Shown here: one piece after another, positions 25,603 to 35,094 of the stretch | Layout of the letters: the number at the start of each line of letters is the position of its first letter | How positions within the stretch are numbered: position 1 is the first letter of the stretch | Assembly (NCBI GenBank): GCA_958295905.1 | Contig: OY282382.1 | Coordinates: forward strand, 2,814,001 to 2,878,000 | Reading direction: 5' to 3' | Origin: an uncultured Vicinamibacterales bacterium | GTDB lineage: Bacteria > Acidobacteriota > Vicinamibacteria > Vicinamibacterales > UBA8438 | DNA length: 64,000 nucleotides | Made by a program: the position numbers and the translations under genes | Notes under the pieces: model-generated | Told to the model about the DNA's origin: nothing | Seen by the model: the letters and a program-made list of their open reading frames with translations, nothing else | Database searches by the model: none

Positions 25603-27657
25603 TCACCCCATTCCCAGCGCCATGATGGCGGCCCGGGTGGGCGAGTCGAAGAACTGCCACTGCGTCGCGGTCAGAATCGCGTCGGGGACTTCCGCGACGT
25701 CGCGCTTGTTGTCGCTCGGGATCAGGATGCGGCGGGCGCCCGCCTCGACGGCGAGCTGCATGCGCTCGGGCAGCGCGTTCACCTTCAGCAGCAGGCCCTG
25801 GACGCTCATCTCGCCGAGGACGACGGTGCGGTCGAGCACCGGCTTGTCCAGAATCGACGACACGAGCGAGAGGAAGAAGGCGACGGCGGTTTCGGCGCCC
25901 TCCTGCGCTTGGTTGAGATGGATGGCCTGCACGGAGAAGTCGTAAGCCCTTAGGTCGTGCTCGATCCCGAGGTCGTGGAGGTTCGCCTTCAGGTAGGCGT
26001 CGGCGGTCTTGAGGGCCTCCTTCATTTTACCGGAGAGGTTGCCGAGCGGGATGATCCGGCCCGAGCCGCGGTTCATCTGCGTCTGGAGCAGGAAGAGCGC
26101 CAGGCGGTTGTCCGCAGTGTCGGAGCCGATGGTGTAGACGCTGCCGGGGGGCAGTCCGCCTTCGGCGATCAACGATCCGGCGCCGATCTCGGGCACGGGG
26201 ACGAAGGTCTCCCGGCCGTTCTCCCGGTCGGTGTAGGAGAAGCTCGTGTCCCAGTACTCCAGCCCGCCCATCTTCTTGAGCTGCTCCTTGACGCGCCGGC
26301 GCATCTCCAGCGCGTAGGCGAGGTACTCCTCGGCCTCTTCCCGGCTGACCTCTCCGTGCGGGTGCAGCAGCTTGACGAGCCCGGAGACGATCTTGCGCAC
26401 CGCCTTCTGGTCGCGGCCGCCGAGATGGCTGCCGAAACGGAAGTAGCGCTCGGCGCAGTCGGCGTAGCTCTGCTTGCGCAGCTCGCGGAAGACCTCGGCG
26501 AGGTAGTCGGTGACCACGCCGAAGTGGTTGGTGTAGGCGGCGTCCGACGTCTTCTGGAACTCCCAGCCGGGGATGTAGGCGTGGATGCGGTCGTAGAACG
26601 CCGTGTCCATCTCCTTCGGCAGCGGATAGAAGAGGTTCGAGGTCCGCACGATGGTCTCGATGTCGCCGTCGATGTTGCCGACGAAGACGATCGATCCCTC
26701 GGCGTTGATGACGTCCCGGCCGCGGCTGAAGGCGCCGTCCTCCATGTAGCCCTTCATGATGTTCAGGCCGCTCTTGTCCGTGAACCGGACCCCGGCTGCT
26801 TCGTCGAACGCGACGACGTCCCAGAGGCAGACCAGCCCGCGCTGCCCCGACGCGAGATTGACGAACATCTGCGCCGTCGTCGTCTGCCCGCCGGACACGA
26901 GATGGCAGTAGGGACTGAGCTGCTGGTACACGAAGCTCTTCCCCGTGCCGCGCGGGCCCAGCTCCACGGCGTTGAAGTTCTTCTCGACGAACGGCACGAG
27001 GCGCAGCATGTAGTGCAACTTGCGCCGCCGGGTGTAGTAGGGGTGCTGCGGTTCGTAGCCCAGGGATCGCATCAGCAGGTCGAGCCACTGGTCGCGCGTG
27101 AAGCGGCGGCGTCCCTCCACGAAGTCGTCGAGCTTCCGCGACGAGAGCTGGATCGGGCGGATGCGTTCGACGAAGAACGGCCGGTTCTGGTTCCTGAAGA
27201 CGTAGGCGCCGTCGTAGCGCAGGGTGATCTCGGCCCAGATCCCGCCCAGCAACAGGCGGTCGTGCCGGCGCACCTCGCTCTCTTCGATGTTGATGTAGTC
27301 GAGGTCGAGATTGGAGAGCCGCGCCCAGTACTTGTCGTGGGTCTCGATCAGGCGCACGGAAATCTTGTCGATGATCTCGAACGAGGTGTGCTGCTTGATC
27401 GCCGACTTGACCGCTTCGCGCTCGTCCGGCTTGACGTACTTGCCCGCCAGCGTCTCGCGGACGAATTCGAGACCCTCGCGGATCGTCTCCTCGTCGGTGG
27501 AGGCGCAGTACTTGCCCAGCAGGAACTCGATGACGAACGCGGGCACGCCGAACGCGCTGCGCATGCGCCGCAACAGGTCCTTGCGGACGACGAGCCCCGG
27601 ATAGGCTTCCGTCGCCAGGGTGTCGAGCTCGTCCAGCACGAATCGGTGGTCGCTCAT
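25603..27657 (-). CDS. brxL: BREX protein BrxL (Lon-like AAA+ factor)
   Basis: 684 residues. The N-terminal BrxL region (LLRRMRSAFGVPAFVIEFLL, CASTDEETIREGLEFVR) is diagnostic. An AAA+ core follows with Walker A GPRGTGKSF near residue 240 and VVAFDEAAG as Walker B. The C-terminal domain resembles the Lon protease domain (LGEMSVQGLLLKVNALPERM and ILIPSDNKRDVAEVP). However, the position of the Lon catalytic Ser reads GAETA rather than GPSAG, and the catalytic Lys of the EK pair is Arg (PERM), so peptidase activity is unlikely. BrxL is the last gene of the operon, 10 bases after pglZ. In type I BREX it is needed for phage restriction. Confidence 0.95.
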   Translation of the reverse strand: MSDHRFVLDELDTLATEAYPGLVVRKDLLRRMRSAFGVPAFVIEFLLGKYCASTDEETIREGLEFVRETLAGKYVKPDEREAVKSAIKQHTSFEIIDKISVRLIETHDKYWARLSNLDLDYINIEESEVRRHDRLLLGGIWAEITLRYDGAYVFRNQNRPFFVERIRPIQLSSRKLDDFVEGRRRFTRDQWLDLLMRSLGYEPQHPYYTRRRKLHYMLRLVPFVEKNFNAVELGPRGTGKSFVYQQLSPYCHLVSGGQTTTAQMFVNLASGQRGLVCLWDVVAFDEAAGVRFTDKSGLNIMKGYMEDGAFSRGRDVINAEGSIVFVGNIDGDIETIVRTSNLFYPLPKEMDTAFYDRIHAYIPGWEFQKTSDAAYTNHFGVVTDYLAEVFRELRKQSYADCAERYFRFGSHLGGRDQKAVRKIVSGLVKLLHPHGEVSREEAEEYLAYALEMRRRVKEQLKKMGGLEYWDTSFSYTDRENGRETFVPVPEIGAGSLIAEGGLPPGSVYTIGSDTADNRLALFLLQTQMNRGSGRIIPLGNLSGKMKEALKTADAYLKANLHDLGIEHDLRAYDFSVQAIHLNQAQEGAETAVAFFLSLVSSILDKPVLDRTVVLGEMSVQGLLLKVNALPERMQLAVEAGARRILIPSDNKRDVAEVPDAILTATQWQFFDSPTRAAIMALGMG

Positions 27658-27667
27658 CGGCGCCTCG

Positions 27668-30253
27668 CTACAGATCCCGCCCCACGGTCAGCTTGACGCC
27701 GCCGGGCGGGAACTGCTCCGTGGTCTCGTCGTCGCGGATGTCCAGATCGAGGAGCTCTCCCGCCGAGAAGGACTGCGCCGAGTCGAAGAAGAGGGTGGCG
27801 TTCCGTTCGCCCGCGTCCGCATCGATACGCACCTCTTTCGGGCGACCGCCGGCGAGGACCGACACGCGGGTTCCCGTCTCAGCGGCCCGCAGCACGTCGA
27901 GGCGCAGGGTGCGCCCCGCCGCCGGGAAGAGCGCCATCTGCCCGCCGGCCGCGGCGTCCGGCAGGGCGGGCCGCAGGGTGACCTTGACCGCCGCGCGCAG
28001 CAATTCGAACGTGGGCAGCACCACCTCGACACCGATTCTCTTCCCCGCCGCGACCTGACTGCGCGAGACCAGATGCGGGATGACCAGCTCCTGGAGCGCC
28101 GCGCCGCCGTGCGAGAACGCCCGCTCCGCCTGGAAGAAGGCGAGCCCCGGCGGCAGCGCCACGCGCAGCGTCGGGTCCCAGTCGAACGGCAGGCTCGCGA
28201 GCGGCAGATCGGCTTCCGCCGGGACCAGCGCGAACCGCGCCTTCCTGACCCGGCACCAGTCCCGGTCGCAGGGCACCTCGTCGGGGAGCCGGTCCTCGTC
28301 GAGCAGGATGAAGCCGTGATCGGTGACGACGTGGACCTCCGGGTACCCCCAGCCATGCAACTTGCGGACCAGTCGGGCGATGCGCTCGATCTCGAGGTGG
28401 ACGTGCCGCACCAGGGCGTTCGCGCTCCCATGCCCGAGGTGATCGACCTCTTCGTGTCCGAAGACGACGAGCAGATCGCCGAGCGCGTCCGGCGGGTTGG
28501 CGCGCGCTTCGAGATCGTCGATCGGCCGGCAGTCCGCGCCGAAGTCCTGCAGGAACGCGAGGCGGGTGCTGCGCGCCGCGGCGTCCTGCCCGTCGAGCCG
28601 CGGGTGCAGGCTGTTGCCCTTGACGTCGAAGGAAACCTCGGTTGCGGACAGCGGCAGCAGCGCCGTCATGCCCACGGGCGTGACCGTCGGCAGCGCGGCC
28701 CGTAGGGGTTCCAGTTGCACGTCGAGATTCGGCAGGGCTTGGCGGACGAGGTGGGCGCAGTCGTAGCGCAGGGCGTCGACGATGAGCACCGCGCGCCGGC
28801 CCTGCGTCGTCCAGAGCCGCGCCTCGAGGTGCTCGGTGACGTAGGGCAGCTTCGGGATGTCGGCGTTCCCGCTGCCGACGTAGCGCTCGAAGAAGCGGCG
28901 GTTGAGGGTGTTCGCGTACGTCGCATAGGCGCGGTCGGCCACCGCGATGACGGCCGGCTGGTTCTGTTGCTCCGCGTGCCGGCGCACGTCGATGTGCGTC
29001 GCATCGACGGCCGCCGCTTCGTCCACGAACACCTGCGCCAGCGCGTCGACGGTATCCGCCTGCCCGGCCCGCTGCGTGGCGCGCTCGCAGGCGGCGACGA
29101 ACTTCTGCAGCCGGCCGAGCAGCACCCAGGAACCGGCGGGGCCGGGACTCGCCTTGCTGTACTCCGCCTCGCGGACGATCAACGCGCCGTTCTCCGCGAA
29201 GAAGGCCGCGGTGGTCGACGACTTGGGCGCGGCGGCGGCGAAGGCGTCGGCGACCTGCCGCCAGCGCAGGCGGACCAGGTGCGGGAAACCGAAGCAGGAA
29301 CCCGGCTTGTCCTGCGCCCAGGTCGTGAGGTCGACGGTCGCTTCGACGTCCTGGATCCAGCGGTCCCAGGCGGTCCGGCTCTCGCTGTCGCGCAACCAGC
29401 GCTGCAGCAGTTGCCGGTGGTGGGGACGCACGGCCGCGGGCGGCAGGCGCTCCGCCAGCGGAAAGTCGGCGCGCTCGCCGTAGCCGAGAAAGGTCTCCGT
29501 CAGCGCGAGCACGGCGACGAGCGCGGCGACCCAGGTTGCCGGACGGTCGCGTGGTCCCTCGAAGCCGTAGCGTTCTCGGACGAGGGCGAGGAACTCGGGG
29601 ACGAGGCCCTTCTCGTCGAGACCCTGCCAGGTCGTCTCCGGCGCGACCGCCAGATCGAGAATCGTCTGGTCGACGTCGCCGATCAACCGCGACTGCGCCA
29701 GCGCCGGGCTCAGCACGTGGCGCCAGAACGCCGCCGGCCGGTCGGCGAACTTGGCGGCGTATTTCGCCAGCAGGGAGTCGCGTCCGCCCTCGTAGAGCCG
29801 CCGCTGGTCGCCCGGCGCGCCGGGCAGTTCGACGCCGGCCTGCTTGAGGAAGCGGAACAGCGTCGGCCGCCTGCCGTCCACGCGCCAGGTCACGCCGGCG
29901 ATGCGGTACTCCGCCAGCAGGTCGAGAGCCGGTTCGCCGTCGGGCCCGCCGTGTTCCAGCCGGTCTTCCGCAACGGGCAACCAGACGACGAAGCGCCGGC
30001 GGCGTCGCTCCTCGGCCGGCGCCGCTTCCAGCGTTCGATGGATGCGGTGCTTGATCCAGATCTGGCCCCGGCGCCGGTCGGCGTCGTACTCCAGGACTTG
30101 AAACGGCGGCGCCGGCATCGCCTGGAGATGGTCCTGGAGGGCGGGCAGCAGCCGCCGGAACTCCGCCTTCTCGTCGAACCACAGGCAGACCTGCGCGCGC
30201 TTCTCGTGCTGGAAGCGTTGCCGGAACTGGTCAACGAGCGCCGGCAGGACCAT
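27668..30253 (-). CDS. pglZ: BREX protein PglZ (alkaline-phosphatase-superfamily)
   Basis: 861 residues from the ATG at 30253, which overlaps the stop of the preceding gene by one base (TGATGG). N-terminal MVLPALVDQFRQRFQ and CLWFDEKAEFRRLLP match PglZ. The phosphatase-superfamily core lies in the C-terminal half: RAVLIVDALRYDCAHLV with metal-ligand Asp, PTVTPVGMTALLP with the Thr nucleophile region, VVFGHEEVDHLGHG, and VHVVTDHGF with the later metal ligands. PglZ is a core BREX component of undefined biochemical role. Confidence 0.95.
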   Translation of the reverse strand: MVLPALVDQFRQRFQHEKRAQVCLWFDEKAEFRRLLPALQDHLQAMPAPPFQVLEYDADRRRGQIWIKHRIHRTLEAAPAEERRRRRFVVWLPVAEDRLEHGGPDGEPALDLLAEYRIAGVTWRVDGRRPTLFRFLKQAGVELPGAPGDQRRLYEGGRDSLLAKYAAKFADRPAAFWRHVLSPALAQSRLIGDVDQTILDLAVAPETTWQGLDEKGLVPEFLALVRERYGFEGPRDRPATWVAALVAVLALTETFLGYGERADFPLAERLPPAAVRPHHRQLLQRWLRDSESRTAWDRWIQDVEATVDLTTWAQDKPGSCFGFPHLVRLRWRQVADAFAAAAPKSSTTAAFFAENGALIVREAEYSKASPGPAGSWVLLGRLQKFVAACERATQRAGQADTVDALAQVFVDEAAAVDATHIDVRRHAEQQNQPAVIAVADRAYATYANTLNRRFFERYVGSGNADIPKLPYVTEHLEARLWTTQGRRAVLIVDALRYDCAHLVRQALPNLDVQLEPLRAALPTVTPVGMTALLPLSATEVSFDVKGNSLHPRLDGQDAAARSTRLAFLQDFGADCRPIDDLEARANPPDALGDLLVVFGHEEVDHLGHGSANALVRHVHLEIERIARLVRKLHGWGYPEVHVVTDHGFILLDEDRLPDEVPCDRDWCRVRKARFALVPAEADLPLASLPFDWDPTLRVALPPGLAFFQAERAFSHGGAALQELVIPHLVSRSQVAAGKRIGVEVVLPTFELLRAAVKVTLRPALPDAAAGGQMALFPAAGRTLRLDVLRAAETGTRVSVLAGGRPKEVRIDADAGERNATLFFDSAQSFSAGELLDLDIRDDETTEQFPPGGVKLTVGRDL

Positions 30254-32148
30254 CACACCACCTTCGCGCTGCGCAGCACGCCGGCCCTCTGCAGCGGCGC
30301 GATGTTGACCTTGACGCCGTCGTCGAGGTCGGGGTCCCAGCCCGTGGGCCTCTCGTCCGCCGACTTCCACGGCGTCAGGATGCGGTAGTCGCGCTCGCCG
30401 CCCTCCGGGCCCTCGTGACGGCCCTCCTGCACCGCCTGGAGCTGCCGGTCGAGGGCCTCCGCTTCTTCGAGTCGGGCCTGCTGCTCGACGCGGTCCCCGG
30501 CGCGGCCTTCCCGGCCGGCGAGCGCGGCCTCGCGCCGGAACGTCTCGATGGCGTCGCGCAGGTAGCCGGAGCGCAGCTTGGCCATGCGGTTCGCGTCGAA
30601 CCGGTGATAGTGGCAGAGGACGCCGAACGCGAAGGGCGCGCCGCCCTGGCGGCTCGCGATGTGCCAGATGACAGGGCGCTTCTTGTAGAGCGCGACGTGG
30701 TAGTCGAAGTAGACGTTCTCCAGCCACTCGCCGATGCCCGCCGCCGGCTTGTAGCCCTTGACCTTGCGCTTCAGCTCGTTGGCGATCTCGACCTCGACCT
30801 GGTTGACGTCCTGCGCGGGAAAGAGCGTAGCCAACGCCTGGTGCACGCGGTCGAGCAGGCTCGTCTCGCCCGACAGGGGCGCGAAGGGGACGACGCCGTC
30901 GGCGTCCGCCTCAACCACCCGCTTGACCGCGTGGGAGAGCAGCCGCCACACGTGCTCCATGCGTTTCTGCTCGGCGGTCCTGCGCTCCATCTGCGGCCAG
31001 ATGACCTCCGGCGGCCGTTCGCCGAGGGTCTCCTCGATGATAGCGCGGGTGCTGTCGGGGATGCCGTAGAGCTTGTAGACCTCGTCGTTCAGTGCGCTGT
31101 AGAGGCGTTGAATTCGATCTTCTTCCGCCGCTTCCTGCTTGGCTATCCGTTCCAGGCGCTCCGCAACGTTCAGTTGGGCGTGATCGCGAACCAGCCACGG
31201 GCGCTCGAACCGCGTCGAGGTTTCATGGCACCGGTCCCAGGCCGCCTTGGCGTCATGAATCTCGCGGGCGATCGTACCGATACGCTCATGCTGGTTCGCA
31301 TCAGGTTGTGGAACAGGCAACCGTTTGACCACACCCACTTCCCAGGAACCGAACGACATCAGTCCCTTGAGCAGATACTCGGCCGGCGCGGAGTTGGCGA
31401 GGCCCAGCAGGAACCACTCGTCCCGGTTGCGAACGGGGAATACTGCGGGACCCTTGTGGCCGAAGATGCAGCCCTGCGGCATGATGCGCAGATTGAATCC
31501 GCGTTGAGTTCGAAGCGGCCAAGTGAGCCCTGCTTTGAAGTAATCCTCGACGTTCTGCACGCGTCCGATCTCCTTCATGCACTCGATAGCACGTGCAGTC
31601 CATTGCACTACCATCGGAACGTCCGAGTAGAACCTGCAGAAGTCGCCGCCCTTGGCGAACGGTACCCAATCGCGTCTCTCTCCAATCCGGTTTGGCGGGA
31701 TTTCCCAGTGCTGCCGGACGAACTGCGGGTCTCCAGCGGTTGCCAGTCCTTGTCTCGCACTACCCCAAGCGGGGTCGAGGGCCGACGCCTCACGAAAAAT
31801 GTGCCCCACGATTCCCAGATGACGATATGCCAGCGGCGAGGCTTCGATCGTACGGAAATCTCGCTTCGCGACATCGAACCGAACCCGGTGGTCGCCGTCT
31901 CCGGCAAGCGCCACGACGAACATCTCGTGTCGCCGGTCGCCCTTCGTTCCCGCGCGAAAGCGTTCCAGATCGAAAAAAGTCGCCCGCTCACCCTCGGTCA
32001 CCACATAGTACGCGCGCTCTGCCTGCTCCTCGGTCGTCTCGATGCCCTCGCGCGCCTGCGTCGCCCGGATCGTCCGCACCATCAGCTTCCGGCGGAGATC
32101 GGGGTCCGTCAGGATCGCCTTCACGTTGACGCGCTCATTCCGGGCCAT
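30253..32148 (-). CDS. VbhA-like antitoxin segment fused to the C-terminal half of PglX
   Basis: 631 residues. Residues 1-50 resemble the VbhA family of Fic antitoxins. The helix RTIRATQAREGIETTEEQAE contains T30-x-x-x-E34-G35, matching the inhibitory motif (S/T)xxxE(G/N), and continues like VbhA to YYVVTEGE. From residue 56 the sequence is the C-terminal specificity half of a BREX methyltransferase: ATFFDLERF, the ARQGLATAGDPQFVRQHWEI segment, VPFAKGGDFCRFY, VEDYFKAGLTWPLRTQRGF, GCIFGHKGPAVFP and GVVKRLPVPQPD, then a long helical tail. The start overlaps the fic gene by 14 bases. No methyltransferase motifs are present; those are in the separate gene at 33007-35094. Together the two halves would make one PglX of normal length. 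Confidence 0.88.
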   Translation of the reverse strand: MARNERVNVKAILTDPDLRRKLMVRTIRATQAREGIETTEEQAERAYYVVTEGERATFFDLERFRAGTKGDRRHEMFVVALAGDGDHRVRFDVAKRDFRTIEASPLAYRHLGIVGHIFREASALDPAWGSARQGLATAGDPQFVRQHWEIPPNRIGERRDWVPFAKGGDFCRFYSDVPMVVQWTARAIECMKEIGRVQNVEDYFKAGLTWPLRTQRGFNLRIMPQGCIFGHKGPAVFPVRNRDEWFLLGLANSAPAEYLLKGLMSFGSWEVGVVKRLPVPQPDANQHERIGTIAREIHDAKAAWDRCHETSTRFERPWLVRDHAQLNVAERLERIAKQEAAEEDRIQRLYSALNDEVYKLYGIPDSTRAIIEETLGERPPEVIWPQMERRTAEQKRMEHVWRLLSHAVKRVVEADADGVVPFAPLSGETSLLDRVHQALATLFPAQDVNQVEVEIANELKRKVKGYKPAAGIGEWLENVYFDYHVALYKKRPVIWHIASRQGGAPFAFGVLCHYHRFDANRMAKLRSGYLRDAIETFRREAALAGREGRAGDRVEQQARLEEAEALDRQLQAVQEGRHEGPEGGERDYRILTPWKSADERPTGWDPDLDDGVKVNIAPLQRAGVLRSAKVV

Positions 32149-33010
32149 CGTTTCCCTCCCAGTGCGCGAGCGCGGCGTTTTCCCACTCCTCGATGAGTGC
32201 GGCCAGGGGCGCGTAGTCCCTGTGAATGCGGGCCGCTTCGCACGCCGCGAAGTAGCGGTCCTCGTCCCGGCGCCGGTCGTAGACGTCGAGCGGCAGCAGG
32301 TCGTTCTGCATGAGGATGAAATTTCCGAGGATGAACGCGGTGCGTCCGTTGCCCTCCCGGAAGGGGTGGATGGCGATGCACTCGCCCATCACCTCGGCCG
32401 CGTAGGCGAACACCGCGCCGTTGTCGTCGGCGATCAGCGGTGACCGGCTGAGCACATCGCGTTCGAGGAGCTCCATCTGCGGCTGGATGCCGCCCGGTGG
32501 CAGCGGCCACTTCGTCGGTCCGTCGCCCTTGTGCAGCGCGACCGTCCGCCAAGCGCCGGCGAACGGATAGATCTCGCCCAGCAGGGCGCGGTGCGCCTGT
32601 TGCACCAGCGGCACGGTCAACGCCGCTGGCTGGGGACGCGCCAGCAGGTCGATCACGAACTCGTTGGCCCGGGCCACGCCTTCGTCCTCCCGGCGATGGA
32701 GCTCTTCCTGGTCCAGACAGCCGGCGTAGTTGAGCAGGATGCCGTCCGGGCCTTCGATCCAGTCCCAGTCGTCCCGGTCGTAGTCACGCCACGGATTGGG
32801 CACGACGCGGGGTGCTGTGGGGGCCTTCGCCAGCGTGGCGAGCGCATCCGCGCGCGCTGGGGGAAACTTGCGCTGGCTGGCCGGGACGACATAGAAGTCA
32901 CCGGGCGCTTCCGCTTGGTAGTGCTCGGTCGCGCTTCGGCCGGACCCGGCCCGGAACCGGAAGCCGAAGTCCTGTTCCTCCCAGCGCCACCGCAACCGCG
33001 ACCGGTTCAC
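32135..33010 (-). CDS. Fic-family (AMP-transferase type) protein inserted between the two pglX halves
   Basis: 291 residues from a GTG at 33010 that overlaps the stop of pglX-N (GTGA). The Fic core has the flap GEIYPFAGAWRTV (residues 145-157), then KGDGPTKWPLPP, and the catalytic loop HPFREGNGR at 215-223. The canonical loop ends RxxR; here it reads RTAF, so the last Arg is Phe226, which may alter nucleotide handling. No inhibitory (S/T)xxxE(G/N) helix was noticed in this protein itself; the following gene carries it. Fic toxins modify targets such as gyrase by AMPylation. Target and activity here are unknown. Confidence 0.88.
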   Translation of the reverse strand: MNRSRLRWRWEEQDFGFRFRAGSGRSATEHYQAEAPGDFYVVPASQRKFPPARADALATLAKAPTAPRVVPNPWRDYDRDDWDWIEGPDGILLNYAGCLDQEELHRREDEGVARANEFVIDLLARPQPAALTVPLVQQAHRALLGEIYPFAGAWRTVALHKGDGPTKWPLPPGGIQPQMELLERDVLSRSPLIADDNGAVFAYAAEVMGECIAIHPFREGNGRTAFILGNFILMQNDLLPLDVYDRRRDEDRYFAACEAARIHRDYAPLAALIEEWENAALAHWEGNDGPE

Positions 33011-35094
33011 GGCGTCCCTCCCTGGAGTGCAATGGCTGCCGTTTCCACGGTGGCGTCGTCAAGAATGCCGAAACCGAGATCGAGCATCAGGATGAGCGGG
33101 TTGCGCTTGAGCAGGATCTCCGTGCGGAGCTTCTCGAAACTCTTCAGGTTCGTGAAGGTGGACGACACCAGCGCTCCGACGTAGCCCTCCGGCTCGGTGA
33201 GCTGGCAGGCGCGGTCGAGGAACGCCGCGTAGATGTCTTTCGATGTAAGCGGATAGGCCGCCTTGACGAAGCCCCTGACCCTCGGCACGAAGGCGCCGTA
33301 GGGCGGGTTCATCACCGCGACGTCGTAGCGGCGCGACAGGATCTGCACGAGCTTGAGGCCCCGCGCCGTGTCCTCGGCGAACAGCCGATCCGCCGGGTCG
33401 CCGGCGAGGCCGGCGGCGGCGGCTTCGACGGCGGCCAGCAGTTCGCGGCGCAGGTTCGCGGCCTCTTCTTCGAGCGCCGTCCGTTTTAGTTCGAGTTGCT
33501 CGGCGTGGGCGCGGGCGGCTTCGGTCAGAAGGTCGCCGAGCTCCAGTTGCTGCTCATCCGCCGGCTGGAGAATCCTGGTGATGCCCCGGGCGTGCGCCTC
33601 GGCCTCGACCCAGTCGTCGAGGACGCGGGTGACCCCTTCGCGCACCTGCACCAGACTGCCGAGTTCGCCGACGTGCCGCAGGTTGTCCCAGAGCGTCTCG
33701 AAGAGCCGCGCGCGCAGCGCCGGCGACCCGGCGCCGCTTCCAAGACGCTCGACCAAGCCGCGCAGCCGGTCTTCGCCGAGATCGACGGCGTTGGCGACGA
33801 CCAGGTTCGTACGTTTTACCTGCACATCGGACGGCGGGAAGCCGTGGCGCAGCGCGGCCTCCCTGGCGGTGAGGAGCAGCGACAGCGACGCGATCTGGAT
33901 CGCGCGCGGATCGATGTCCACGCCGAACAGGTTGTTCTCGAGGATGGCGGCGGGGATGGCGGCGGCTTCCGCCACCGAGGGTTCGGCGGGCCAGCCCGGC
34001 TGGCCGGCGTGCTCGATCTCGTCGAGATACATGCGGTGGAAGAGCCCGAAGGCGTACTGCCCGAAGTGCATCGTGCCGCAGGCCGGATCGATCAGCGTGA
34101 CGTCGCAGGCGCGCTTGCAGGTCTGGACCTCGCCGGCCTCCGAGAGGCGCTGGAAGCGGATCTTCTCGCCGGTGCGGGGGACGAGGTAGTCCGCCACCGG
34201 CGTAGCGGCGCTGCGCTCGCCGGGCAGCGGCGGCGGTTCGCCGGCCCGCAGGGACGAGTCGGGGTGCATCTGCAACCACAGGCGCCCGAGCGTGTTGTCG
34301 ACCAGGACCTTCACGATCCACGCCGGGGTGTAGAACTGGTTGATGACCGCGAGCTCGTAGGACGAGCGCGGCGTGCCCTGGTTCTCGTCGCGGACGCGCT
34401 GCTTCTCCCCGCGGTTGAAGAACTGGTAGACCCAGCCCAGGAAGTCCGGCTCGCGGCAGGCGCCGGCGGGCAGGTCTTCGTTGATCAGCCGGATCACCTC
34501 GACGAGGGCGGCGTGGGTCGGCCAGAGGCAGGCGCACTCGTGGTCGGGGTCGAAGAGCACGCGGATGTCGCGGGTGACGTGGCGGCAGGCGGCGGTCAGG
34601 GCGTCGCGCAGCAGGGCCGCTTCGGCGTCGTCCGCGTACTTGTAGCGGCGCCCGCCGGCGGCGCGGAAATCCCGGAGATAGCGGGAACGGGGCTGGCCCG
34701 GGATGAGGCTGATCACCTCGGTCGGCTCCGGGGGCGCGTCGGGGTCGCCGGGCGGCGGCAGGAAGAGGAGCCCGCGCGCCTCCATGGCCTTGAGCCCGAC
34801 GAGCCGGTTGAGCAGCGTGTAGGTCAGCTCGCGCCGCACGTTGCCGAACCCCCGCTCGGCCGATCCTTCGGCCGCGACCTCGCGGGCGAGCAGGGCCTCG
34901 ACGCGGCGGCGAGTCGCCTTCGTCTCGTCCGGGAGCCGCATCGCGTCGAGCGGCGTATGCCGGCCGTCCGCCTGCAACCCGAGTCGATCGAGCTGGGCCG
35001 CGAAGTCCTCTTCGAGGGTCTTGCGCACGCGCGGCGCCCAAGACCGCACCGCCTCCTTGTGGCGGTCGGACGGCGCCTGGGCGTCGCCCGTCAC
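33007..35094 (-). CDS. pglX: BREX adenine-specific DNA methyltransferase PglX, N-terminal half
   Basis: 695 residues from a GTG at 35094 that overlaps the brxC stop (GTGA). The sequence carries the PglX N-terminal region, AdoMet motif I in LIDPACGTMHFGQYAFG near residue 350, and the catalytic NPPY motif (VAVMNPPYGAF, residues about 596-599). It stops after LDLGFGILDDATVETAAIAL, exactly where full-length PglX proteins continue into the specificity half, which here resumes after the Fic/antitoxin insert. Full PglX is usually 1100-1300 residues; this half alone lacks target recognition. In BREX the enzyme methylates one adenine in a non-palindromic site to mark self DNA. Confidence 0.92.
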   Translation of the reverse strand: MTGDAQAPSDRHKEAVRSWAPRVRKTLEEDFAAQLDRLGLQADGRHTPLDAMRLPDETKATRRRVEALLAREVAAEGSAERGFGNVRRELTYTLLNRLVGLKAMEARGLLFLPPPGDPDAPPEPTEVISLIPGQPRSRYLRDFRAAGGRRYKYADDAEAALLRDALTAACRHVTRDIRVLFDPDHECACLWPTHAALVEVIRLINEDLPAGACREPDFLGWVYQFFNRGEKQRVRDENQGTPRSSYELAVINQFYTPAWIVKVLVDNTLGRLWLQMHPDSSLRAGEPPPLPGERSAATPVADYLVPRTGEKIRFQRLSEAGEVQTCKRACDVTLIDPACGTMHFGQYAFGLFHRMYLDEIEHAGQPGWPAEPSVAEAAAIPAAILENNLFGVDIDPRAIQIASLSLLLTAREAALRHGFPPSDVQVKRTNLVVANAVDLGEDRLRGLVERLGSGAGSPALRARLFETLWDNLRHVGELGSLVQVREGVTRVLDDWVEAEAHARGITRILQPADEQQLELGDLLTEAARAHAEQLELKRTALEEEAANLRRELLAAVEAAAAGLAGDPADRLFAEDTARGLKLVQILSRRYDVAVMNPPYGAFVPRVRGFVKAAYPLTSKDIYAAFLDRACQLTEPEGYVGALVSSTFTNLKSFEKLRTEILLKRNPLILMLDLGFGILDDATVETAAIALQGGTP

